Of a DNA stretch of 45,154 nucleotides, positions 6,846-14,084 are shown piece by piece. Source of the DNA: Candidatus Desulfaltia sp. (GTDB taxonomy: Bacteria > Desulfobacterota > Desulfobacteria > Desulfobacterales > ETH-SRB1); NCBI GenBank assembly GCA_030656555.1, contig JAUSPN010000077.1, positions 1-45,154 of the forward strand, in the 5' to 3' direction. Within the stretch, counting starts at the first letter, position 1. Each line of letters opens with the position of its first letter. The translations under genes were made by a program, and so were the position numbers. The notes under the pieces are model-generated. The model searched no databases. It was given only the letters and a program-made list of their open reading frames with translations, and was not told the DNA's origin.

Positions 6846-7870
6846 TCCACGCCCTCCAAGAGTTGAGCGATTTCAGCCGGGGACGGCAATTGCCCTTTGA
6901 GTTCTTTGGGCAGGTGCTTAACCATGCGATAGGTTGCAACGCCGATGGGCTTACGGGCATCGTGCAGGGCATATTCAACAACAGTGCGGTTCTTCTCCTT
7001 GCAAAGGATTATACCGATGGAGGTATTTTCACCCTCCTCGCGCACCTGCCGGTCCAAAGCGGCCAGATAGAACTGCATCTTGCCCACGAACTCCGGCTGA
7101 AACTCGCCAATTTTGAGTTCGATGGCAACAAGGCATTTGAGGCGGCGGTGATAGAGCAGCAGATCAATGAAGTATTCCTTATCGTCCACAGCAAGACGGA
7201 ACTGGCTGCCGACAAACGCAAACAAACCGCCCATAGCGCGAAGAAAGTCCTCAATCCGTGCGATGAGGGCGCGCTCCAGCTCGCGTTCGGAATGCTCTTC
7301 GCCCATTTCAAGAAAGTCGAAGGTATATTCATCTTTCACGGCAAGTTTCGCTTGTGCACGCTGGCCGGGTGTCAGCGCCTTATCGAAATTGGTCTGGCCG
7401 AGTAAGGTCTTTTTGTAGCTCTGGTTTTCGATCTGGTGAGTCAATACATTTTTCGACCAGCCGAACTTTCGGGTCATGCGAATGTAGAATTCACGCTCCA
7501 GAGGGTCTTTGCAGCGCTGGAGGATGATCAGGTTATGGGTCCAGCCGATTTGTGCAACCAGGGGTTGCACTTTTGGCAGGTCGCAGTATGCAAGGTAAAA
7601 TTCCCGCATGTAGAATACATTTCTGCGGGAATAGCCGCTGACGCCGGGAAGTTCCTGTCGCAGGTCTGCGGCAAGCTGCTCGGCTATAGCAGCACCATGG
7701 TCGGCGTTGGTTTGCCGCACGGCAATCAGTTTTCCAATATCCCAGTAGAGCGCGACCAGTTCCTTGTTGACTGCTTTGAGGGCTTCGTATTGAGCTGAAT
7801 GGATGCGCTCCTTCACTTCAGCCAAAAGCACGGCGTAATCGTCAGGCAATCGCTTCGAAAGTTTGCTCAT
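6842..7870 (-). CDS. DUF1016 / PDDEXK nuclease-domain protein (YhcG family)
   Basis: The 342-residue protein has the full family layout. An N-terminal DUF1016 helical domain (~10-155, with the typical LYWDIGKLI and GYSRRNVFYMREFY) precedes a C-terminal PDDEXK nuclease domain. Putative active-site residues are D236 (FIDLLLY), E251 and K253 (AIELKIG). Family members occur with restriction and toxin-antitoxin loci and are thought to act on DNA, though their role is poorly defined. The gene is visibly richer in G and C than its AT-rich surroundings and sits between two ~155-bp direct repeats, so recent transfer is likely. Its length is normal and no lesion is seen. Confidence 0.9.
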   Translation of the reverse strand: MSKLSKRLPDDYAVLLAEVKERIHSAQYEALKAVNKELVALYWDIGKLIAVRQTNADHGAAIAEQLAADLRQELPGVSGYSRRNVFYMREFYLAYCDLPKVQPLVAQIGWTHNLIILQRCKDPLEREFYIRMTRKFGWSKNVLTHQIENQSYKKTLLGQTNFDKALTPGQRAQAKLAVKDEYTFDFLEMGEEHSERELERALIARIEDFLRAMGGLFAFVGSQFRLAVDDKEYFIDLLLYHRRLKCLVAIELKIGEFQPEFVGKMQFYLAALDRQVREEGENTSIGIILCKEKNRTVVEYALHDARKPIGVATYRMVKHLPKELKGQLPSPAEIAQLLEGVE

Positions 7871-7899
7871 ATTCCCAACTCCTCAAAATTCCCGGAAAT

Positions 7900-8060
7900 T
7901 TATGGAACGTATCTCGGTTTATAAGTTTATATCGTCAAGAAGTAAATATTGATTTTCCTTTGTGGTTTTTTTCGCCGCCAATAGCCGTAGAGTTTCAGTG
8001 TTTGTCTAATTTGTCGAGGATTTTTTTGTTTACCCCTGATATCATTTGTATTTTGTGTTG
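7900..8060. repeat. Direct repeat, right copy (degraded small ORF)
   Basis: This is the second copy of the 6680-6834 repeat. Read on the minus strand it shows pieces of the same peptide (IQMISGV, STAIGGEK) in shifting frames with stop codons and small indels, so it is non-coding now. It lies immediately downstream of the truncated DUF1016 gene and upstream of the intact one. Confidence 0.8.
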
Positions 8061-8062
8061 CA

Positions 8063-8506
8063 CTACTCAGGTTTTGCCTCCAAACATTTCCGCGCTAATT
8101 CAACCGCTTTATGAAGCTTCTGCTCCAGCAATTCACGTTTCGGTAGTTCAGCCATAAAGCATCCCATCAATTTTTTTTCGCAAAGTGCGGACACTCCAAC
8201 GTTCTATGCGGCACATTTCGGCGTAGAAATCACGTTGGATGTTATCTTTTAGGGGAATAAGAGCGATAAAATGGGTCCAACTCAATTGTCGTATCAGCGA
8301 TACGACAATTTCTTTATCTGGAAAGACTTCAGCAAATTGAATAATCCTGCGAAGATTTTTTTCATTAAAATTATTTCCATAATCGTCGGTTAATTGTCGC
8401 GACAGTGTAGCAACAATCTCCTTTCCATACTCCGCCCGTTTTTCCTTTAAAATATCCTGGCGGATACGGTTGCCGATCTGCCAGTAAAGAATGGTCAAGC
8501 TGGCGT
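8063..8506 (-). pseudogene. DUF1016 gene with nuclease domain deleted
   Basis: The minus-strand frame from 8506 to 8148 encodes most of a DUF1016 N-terminal domain: NASLTILYWQIGNRI, then LSRQLTDDYGNNF, then SLIRQLSWTHFIALI, ending RTLRKKIDGMLYG. In another frame at 8155-8063, ELPKRELLEQKLHKAVELAR matches the extreme C-terminal helix of the same family. The PDDEXK nuclease domain that should lie between is gone. The 5' end is cut at 8507 by an IS3-type terminus, so the start codon is lost. It belongs to a different DUF1016 subfamily from the intact gene at 6842-7870. Confidence 0.75.
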
Positions 8507-8663
8507 TGGACGGGGCCTAAAAATATTGACAGTTAATTAAGCCGCTTTCTTCATTTCAATACATTCATACTCCCCAGGCGAACAATAATCAATAGAGCTG
8601 TGTAGCCGCTTAACGGGGAGTCTATTTTTATTTGACCACATCAAAGACGGCTTTTCATAGACA
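8507..8663 (-). mobile_element. IS3-family remnant (3' end of transposase orfB)
   Basis: On the minus strand, an open segment ending at TAA 8537-8539 reads KRLHSSIDYCSPGEYE followed by MKKAA. This is the C-terminal signature of IS3-family OrfB integrases. Beyond the stop is a terminus, TGGACGGGGCCTAAAAAT reading on plus from 8507, that resembles IS3-type terminal repeats. The upstream part of the transposase is absent. The terminus lies exactly where the neighbouring DUF1016 gene loses its start, so this insertion or its deletion derivative broke that gene. Confidence 0.65.
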
Positions 8664-8676
8664 AAATCAGAAAACA

Positions 8677-8982
8677 CTATTCCTTTGTTTTAGGTCTCGT
8701 TGATTCTTTATGTGTAATTGATTCTATTGCGTCATTATAGTTTGCTTTTACTCGAAGTAGCCATAAATTGGGATTGTTAATAAACTTTTTAAGTTTTTCA
8801 CCTGCTTTAACAGCTTCTTCCCATGATGCAAATGCCCAATGGTAGTCCTTTGCACCTTGATATTCAGTACTTTCATCAAGTTCATATGATGAGGCTTCGG
8901 AAAGAATTTCGTTTTCCAGTTTCTTTCCAAAATCGTTGTACAATATCTGCACGACAACTTCGTAGCCAGGTAAATGAAACAT
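8677..8982 (-). CDS. Hypothetical protein, 101 residues
   Basis: The ATG at 8982 is preferred to the GTG two codons upstream because GGAAGGAA lies just ahead of it. The product is acidic to neutral and soluble, with a W-rich centre (YHWAFASWEEAVKAGEKLKKF) and no recognised family. It sits between an IS3 remnant and mtaB at the edge of the accessory island. Coding character looks genuine, but no function can be proposed. Confidence 0.55.
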   Translation of the reverse strand: MFHLPGYEVVVQILYNDFGKKLENEILSEASSYELDESTEYQGAKDYHWAFASWEEAVKAGEKLKKFINNPNLWLLRVKANYNDAIESITHKESTRPKTKE

Positions 8983-9074
8983 CAACACTTCCTTCCAGTT
9001 TGTTTTCTAATGCTAAACATATCCGTTATGTGCATCCAGTTATTATATAGTTTCTGACTATTCCCAACTATTTG

Positions 9075-10412
9075 CTATAAGATAGTGCCAAAAACAGCAT
9101 TTTTGCCGCATAATTCATCAACTCTGGCCTGAACAATACAATTTTTCAGATCGTCTTTGCCGTTTATAAAAACAGGAACATAGTTTGAAGTTGTTCCTTT
9201 TAAACGGCCTGTAGATTTTGATCGTGCGCCTTCTATTAAGAGTTCCACCTTTTTGCCGATTAGTTTTTTGTAAAACTCTATTTTCTTGTTGGTTCCGATT
9301 TCTCGCATCTTCAGGCACCTGTCTTTGATTACCTGTGATGGAACCTTGTCAGGATAAGTGTTTGCAGGAGTGCCCTTGCGGCCTGAAAAAGGAAAAACAT
9401 GCAGATAGGTAACAGGTAATTCCTCTATTAATGAATATGTATTTTCAAAGGATTGCTTTGTTTCACCGGGGAATCCTATTAAAACATCAACACCTATTGC
9501 AGCATCCGGAATCATCTCATAAATTTTAATCACCAGGTCTTTGAAAAAAGATCGTGAATAAGGCCTGTGCATTTTTTTTAAAATAAGATCATCTCCGCTT
9601 TGCAGAGGAATATGGAAATGATTACAAAACATGTCTGAATCCGCCACTGTTTTGATTATATCGCCTGAAAGCTCCTCGGGCTCTATTGAACTCAGGCGCA
9701 CACGATCAATCGGTTGTGAAAAATTTATTTGTTTTAACAGGTCGGACAGGGTGGTCGGTGAAACAAGATCGAGACCATAGCGGCCGAGGGCTATTCCTGA
9801 AAGAACTACTTCTCGATACCCGGACCTTTTTATAAGTTTAATACTGTCCAATACTTTTTCCGGATCCATGCTCCGGCTTCGTCCCCGCGCATAGGGGACA
9901 ATGCAATATGTGCAGAAATTATCGCATCCATCCTGAATCTTTAAAAGCGGCCTTGTTCTTTTGCAGGAAGAGCCCATTACAAGCATCGGCTGGAACTTAT
10001 TCTCATGTTTAATGTCATGTTGGATAGTTAACGGAAAGAATTCAGGGGGCGGAGAATCCTTTTCTTTTTCGCTGGTAATTATTTCAGGGATTCTATGCTT
10101 GTCGGCATTACCTATAATATAATGCACGCCTTTTATTTTTTTAATTTCATCAGGTTCTACCTGGGCATAACAACCTGTAACAACTATGCGTGCATTTGGG
10201 TTGGATCTAATTGCCTTGCGGATGGCCTGTCTTGACTGCATGGATGCTTTTTGGGTTACGGCGCATGTATTAACTATGAACAGATCCGCATTTTCTATGC
10301 CGCTTGCAGTACTCCATCCAGCGTCTGCCAAAGATTTAGCTATGACTTCAGATTCGTACTGGTTTACTTTGCAGCCCAAAGTTGTGTAGTTAAATATCAA
10401 CTTGCGATCCAT
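9075..10412 (-). CDS. mtaB: tRNA N6-threonylcarbamoyladenosine(37) methylthiotransferase MtaB
   Basis: This radical SAM enzyme adds a methylthio group to t6A37 of ANN-decoding tRNAs, producing ms2t6A. The 445 residues show the N-terminal methylthiotransferase domain with cysteines C14 (TLGCKVNQYES), C50 and C81, which bind the auxiliary cluster. The radical SAM motif CDNFCTYCIVPYARGR follows (C163, C167, C170), and a C-terminal TRAM-like segment ends the protein. LGCKVNQYES is diagnostic of the MtaB branch rather than MiaB or RimO. Its start overlaps the end of mnmA by 16 bases, so the two tRNA sulfur-modification genes are co-expressed. Confidence 0.95.
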   Translation of the reverse strand: MDRKLIFNYTTLGCKVNQYESEVIAKSLADAGWSTASGIENADLFIVNTCAVTQKASMQSRQAIRKAIRSNPNARIVVTGCYAQVEPDEIKKIKGVHYIIGNADKHRIPEIITSEKEKDSPPPEFFPLTIQHDIKHENKFQPMLVMGSSCKRTRPLLKIQDGCDNFCTYCIVPYARGRSRSMDPEKVLDSIKLIKRSGYREVVLSGIALGRYGLDLVSPTTLSDLLKQINFSQPIDRVRLSSIEPEELSGDIIKTVADSDMFCNHFHIPLQSGDDLILKKMHRPYSRSFFKDLVIKIYEMIPDAAIGVDVLIGFPGETKQSFENTYSLIEELPVTYLHVFPFSGRKGTPANTYPDKVPSQVIKDRCLKMREIGTNKKIEFYKKLIGKKVELLIEGARSKSTGRLKGTTSNYVPVFINGKDDLKNCIVQARVDELCGKNAVFGTIL

Positions 10413-11428
10413 CCGCCGCCAAGAACTTCATTGTTGTTATAAAACACAGCTCCCTGACCAGGAGTTATTGCCGATTGAGGGGTTTCAAATCTGACAATTG
10501 CCTTGTTGCCGTTGTCTGGAAACAGTGTGGATAAAACAGGTTTGTGGCGGTATCTTAAACGTGTATAAACTTTAGCAGTGGACATTGGTTCTTTGTTTAT
10601 CCAGTTTATGCCGGTCACCTTGCATTCCGATGCCATTAAACTATCTTTAAATCCAACAACAATCCGGTTTTGCTTCCTGTCTATTTTAACAACATAATAA
10701 GGCTCGGAAGCGGGGAGGTTTATGCCGCGTCTCTGGCCTATGGTAAAGAGGTGCAGCCCTTTGTGTTTTCCAATTATCTTGCCTTCAATATCTTCTATAA
10801 GACCCGGCTGCGGTATTAAGCCTTTTTGCAGCGCAATGAATTCACCGTAGGTTTTCCCCTTGATAAAGCATATATCCTGGCTTTCCTGCTTTATAAAATG
10901 ATCCAGTTCATGCTTCCCTGCCAGTTTAATTACTTCCGCCTTTGTCATCGTGCCGAGAGGGAAACAGGCGCAGGCAAGCTGTTTCTGTGTCATAAAAGCA
11001 AGAAAATAAGACTGATCTTTTTTTGAATCAACCCCTTTTAAAAGATGAAATCTACCGTCTTTGTCCTTTGATATTCCGGCATAATGTCCTGTGGCAAGGC
11101 ATGATGCGCCAAGCCCGCGGGCAAATTCAAGGACTACCCCGAATTTTATTAACGGGTTGCACACCAGACATGGATTGGGGGTTTGACCAATCAGATAGGA
11201 TTGAATGAAATAATCTACAATCTTTTGCTTGAATTCTCTGCGGCAGTCTAAAACTTCAATGTTTATATCCAGCTTATCTGCGATATGAGAAATTATATTT
11301 AAAGAATCTGTCTCATATCCGGTGGTAAAGTGAATTCCAATGACTTTGCAGCCCTGTTTCTTTAACAGGTAGGCGGCTACGAGAGAATCTATGCCACCGC
11401 TTATGGCGATTGCTGTTAATTGCTTCAT
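10397..11428 (-). CDS. mnmA: tRNA-specific 2-thiouridylase MnmA
   Basis: MnmA activates U34 of Lys, Glu and Gln tRNAs with ATP and inserts sulfur to give s2U. The 343-residue product has the PP-loop ATPase motif SGGIDS (10-15). The catalytic cysteine C87 lies in NPCLVCN, with C187 in ESQDICFIKG as the second, persulfide-forming residue. I chose the ATG at 11428 because it overlaps the stop of the upstream ferredoxin gene (ATGA) and gives the family's normal start, MKQLTAIAISGG. A longer frame upstream is merely open. The overlap with both neighbours indicates one transcript. Confidence 0.95.
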   Translation of the reverse strand: MKQLTAIAISGGIDSLVAAYLLKKQGCKVIGIHFTTGYETDSLNIISHIADKLDINIEVLDCRREFKQKIVDYFIQSYLIGQTPNPCLVCNPLIKFGVVLEFARGLGASCLATGHYAGISKDKDGRFHLLKGVDSKKDQSYFLAFMTQKQLACACFPLGTMTKAEVIKLAGKHELDHFIKQESQDICFIKGKTYGEFIALQKGLIPQPGLIEDIEGKIIGKHKGLHLFTIGQRRGINLPASEPYYVVKIDRKQNRIVVGFKDSLMASECKVTGINWINKEPMSTAKVYTRLRYRHKPVLSTLFPDNGNKAIVRFETPQSAITPGQGAVFYNNNEVLGGGWIAS

Positions 11429-11853
11429 GTAAAAAATGTGTTGGTAGCCTGGCGAACCTCCATAGCCCGTGTGAGACATGCGGGTATGCAAAGCTCACAT
11501 ACGCTGCATTTTTGCTGATCAAACATGACTGACATTTCAGGCCGCTGAATGGAAAGAGCGCCGGTCGGGCAAACAGCGGTGCATGCTCCGCAGTGGATAC
11601 ATTTTTTATTGTCGCGTTTCATATCCTGAGACGCGTTCTTAACATTAATCCCCTGGGATCTGAGATATTTAACACCGTCCTTGAAATCTTTTCTTGATCC
11701 GGACAGTTCAAGGACCATGATACCTTCTTTTCTGGGAAATATCGTGGCATTAAGAATATTAAAGGTAAGATTATAATCTTTCACAAGGTTGCATGCTATT
11801 GGCTGATGAACCACGGTTTTTGGAAAGCGAAGAATAAGTATTTTGGAATACAC
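11425..11853 (-). CDS. NIL-domain 4Fe-4S ferredoxin
   Basis: This is a 142-residue fusion of an N-terminal NIL domain (~1-75, the small ACT-like domain named after MetN) and a C-terminal dicluster ferredoxin. Cluster ligands are C85, C88, C91 and C95 (CIHCGACTAVCP) and C116, C119, C122 and C126 (CSVCELCIPAC). GTG at 11853 follows GGAGG at good spacing. In methanogens, NIL/Fer proteins take part in sulfide assimilation and homocysteine formation. The ATGA overlap with mnmA suggests a role in electron or sulfur supply to tRNA thiolation here; that link is inferred. Confidence 0.88.
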   Translation of the reverse strand: MYSKILILRFPKTVVHQPIACNLVKDYNLTFNILNATIFPRKEGIMVLELSGSRKDFKDGVKYLRSQGINVKNASQDMKRDNKKCIHCGACTAVCPTGALSIQRPEMSVMFDQQKCSVCELCIPACLTRAMEVRQATNTFFT

Positions 11854-11934
11854 AATAAGCCTCCATATAATTCTTTGTTTTTACTTTTCCGGCAATTTTA
11901 ATTGATGTTCATGGCAATAGCAACCCAACACCTT

Positions 11935-12159
11935 TTACTGATTGCCAAGTTCATTCCTTTGTCCACAGTCAGGGCAGTTCCATGTTATTCCATTGCATGA
12001 CAATGTCCATGCATTTTCATGCATGCAATCCTGACATATACTGAAACCGCATTTGCATTGCCAGCAAAAAGGCGGCTTCTTGCCGCAGCAGTGACAGCAC
12101 TTTTCTTTTGCCTCACGTCGTTTCTCTCTGTATGATGATTTACCTGCAGAGCCTGTCAT
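11935..12159 (-). CDS. Small Cys-rich zinc-ribbon-like protein
   Basis: The 74-residue product contains repeated CxxC pairs: CCHCCGKK, CWQCKCGFSICQDC and CPDCGQRN. These would bind two or more zinc ions, or less likely an Fe-S cluster. A basic N-terminus (REKRREAKEK) precedes them. No named family is recognised. The start lies inside the 3' end of the CoA-binding gene (20-base overlap), which suggests coupled translation. A nucleic-acid- or protein-binding role is typical of such ribbons but is not shown by the sequence. Confidence 0.65.
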   Translation of the reverse strand: MTGSAGKSSYREKRREAKEKCCHCCGKKPPFCWQCKCGFSICQDCMHENAWTLSCNGITWNCPDCGQRNELGNQ

Positions 12160-12562
12160 GTTCCACCATTATACATCGATTCATGACAATATCAATACCG
12201 GCTTTGGCTAAAAGCTCCGCAGCCTCTGGATTCTCGACACCAAGTTGCATCCAGAAAAGCTTGGGCTTAATGCGAAGCGCCTCTTGAGCATGGGGCATAA
12301 CCTGAGCAGGATTTCTGAATACATTAATAATATCTATTGATTCGTCTATATCGTCAAGGGATGGATATGTTTTTTCTTCGAGTATCTCTTTTTGAGCAGG
12401 TCGAACAGGAATAACTTTGTACCCATGATCCTTAAGATATACTGCAACCTTATTTGAGTCTCTTTCCGGTTTTGGGCTTAACCCCACAACAGCAATAGTT
12501 CGGGCACTTATAAGAATATGTCTGATAATATTGTCATCATTAATTATTTCCCCCGGTTTCAT
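12140..12562 (-). CDS. CoA-binding domain protein (YccU-like)
   Basis: This 140-residue Rossmann-fold protein matches the single-domain CoA-binding family. The nucleotide-binding start IAVVGLSPKPERDSNKVA at ~25-42 is characteristic, followed by GYKVIPVRP and VFRNPAQV. A conserved C-terminal MNRCIMVEH segment completes it. The domain is the same as in succinyl-CoA synthetase alpha subunits, but stand-alone members have no defined reaction. It lies upstream of the zinc-ribbon gene on the same strand. Length is normal for the family. Confidence 0.88.
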   Translation of the reverse strand: MKPGEIINDDNIIRHILISARTIAVVGLSPKPERDSNKVAVYLKDHGYKVIPVRPAQKEILEEKTYPSLDDIDESIDIINVFRNPAQVMPHAQEALRIKPKLFWMQLGVENPEAAELLAKAGIDIVMNRCIMVEHDRLCR

Positions 12563-12950
12563 TTTATATCCCCAAAACTATTGTATAAAAGTTGCAACCA
12601 TTCAGCCACAGATTTACGCTGATCATCACTGACATTTTTTCTTTTATTTCTAATAATAATATCGGTGATTTCTTTTGTGTTTAAAAACATCTGCGTTAAT
12701 CTGTGGCTGAATGGTTACTAAAAGTTAAATATTATGGCGATGCTGCATCCGTCAAGAGATTTATAAAATTACATCCGGCTGATATACGCGGGCAGTGAGC
12801 ATATAGTTGCAATATCTTGAAAAGATATCTGTTATAATGTATGGAGGATTATAGGTAAAAACGACAGTAACATTTTTGGTAACCGTTCACGGTTCACAGT
12901 TTACAGTTAACGGTTACCGTTTTTGTTAGCTGGCATAAGGATATTAGATT
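12563..12950. repeat. Gene-free region with a long inverted repeat and a promoter-like dyad
   Basis: Arms 12596-12623 (AACCATTCAGCCACAGATT then TACGCTGAT) and 12689-12716 are an imperfect ~28-bp inverted repeat with a 65-base centre, a MITE-like or REP-type layout. A related sequence recurs at 42682-42745. Further on, TTGCAA (12807-12812) and TATAAT (12833-12838) are 20 bases apart with a 7-bp dyad (ATATCTT/AAGATAT, 12812-12828) between them. From 12877 to 12925 a run of GGTTCAC/GGTTAACGG words belongs to another dispersed repeat family. No coding sequence is seen. Confidence 0.6.
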
Positions 12951-13994
12951 ATGGAACGGATGGACTATTTTATCAGGCGGTTTATTCTTGTGGTTCCAAC
13001 ATTTATTGGAATTACGATTTTGTGTTTTGGTCTTATCCAGTTTGTGCCCGGCGGGCCTGTGGAACAGGTTATAATGCAAATGAAAGGTATAGGCGCCGAA
13101 GAATCGGGCAGGGGAGTCGAAGCCGGCGCATCTATTTCCGAACAGCAGAGAAAAGCCATAGAAGCACATTTCGGCTTTGATAAACCGTTTTACAAGCGAT
13201 ACTGGAAATGGCTCGTGACCGACAGGCTCGGCATGAAGATGGAATCATATAAATTCCCCAACAAAACCGCCTGGGAGCTCATCAGTCAGCGATTTAAGGT
13301 TTCACTTATATTTGGAGTAACCGGTTTTGTTTTATCCTATCTTGTATGTATCCCGCTCGGTATAATAAAGGCTCTTAAACACAACACCATGTTTGATCTT
13401 GGATCAAGTGCCATTGTTTTTGTCGGATATGCTGTTCCGGCATTTGCATTTGGAATGGTTCTGAAGATGCTTTTTTGCGGAACCGTGGAGGGTTTATGGG
13501 ATTTTTTCCCTGTATCAGGGTTTTATTCGGATAACTTTGCCGGCATGACATTCTGGGGACAGTTAAAGGACATCTTCAGGCATATGTTTCTTCCGGTTTT
13601 GTGTTACGTTATAGGAAACTTTGCTGTTTTAACCCTTTTGATGAAAAATTCTCTTCTTGAGCAGATAAGCAAAGACTATGTAAGAACCGTTCTTGCAAAG
13701 GGTGGGAGTTTTAACAGGGCAATTTGGGGACATGCCCTGCGTAATTCTTTAATACCCATTGCAACCGGACTCGGATCTATTTTAACCGTTATGTTTGCCG
13801 GATCGGTAATTATCGAACAGGTTTTTGAAATACCGGGGATGGGCAGATTAAGCCTTGAGGCAATAGTGGGTCGTGATTATCCTGTTTTCATGGGTATTCT
13901 TTCACTTACCTCTGTTCTTGGTCTTGTTGGAAATATCCTTTCAGACTTTTTGTATGTTCTTATAGATCCGAGAATAACATTTCAGAAAAGATGA
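12951..13994 (+). CDS. Peptide-type ABC transporter permease, YejB/OppB family
   Basis: This 347-residue inner-membrane protein has six predicted transmembrane segments. The N-terminal FIRRFILVVPTFIGIT helix is typical of OppB/DppB/YejB proteins. The cytoplasmic EAA loop near residues ~240-275 (YVRTVLAKGGSFNRAIWGHALRN) contacts the ATPases. The C-terminal IIEQVFEIPGMGRL motif is characteristic. The long periplasmic insert after helix 1, with the GGPVEQ motif, fits the YejB branch. It would import di- or oligopeptides together with the next three genes. No extracytoplasmic binding-protein gene adjoins it in this window. Confidence 0.92.
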   Translation: MERMDYFIRRFILVVPTFIGITILCFGLIQFVPGGPVEQVIMQMKGIGAEESGRGVEAGASISEQQRKAIEAHFGFDKPFYKRYWKWLVTDRLGMKMESYKFPNKTAWELISQRFKVSLIFGVTGFVLSYLVCIPLGIIKALKHNTMFDLGSSAIVFVGYAVPAFAFGMVLKMLFCGTVEGLWDFFPVSGFYSDNFAGMTFWGQLKDIFRHMFLPVLCYVIGNFAVLTLLMKNSLLEQISKDYVRTVLAKGGSFNRAIWGHALRNSLIPIATGLGSILTVMFAGSVIIEQVFEIPGMGRLSLEAIVGRDYPVFMGILSLTSVLGLVGNILSDFLYVLIDPRITFQKR

Positions 13995-14084
13995 TCCAAG
14001 GTATTCAACAATAATCTATTTCGACCACGAAGAGCACGAAGAACACAAAGAAATTATAAAAACATTAATTTTATTTTCTTTATA

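Noticed and set aside
6863-7798. Long plus-strand frames across the DUF1016 gene
   Set aside because: They are antisense shadows in a GC-rich gene; the minus-strand frame has full family motifs.
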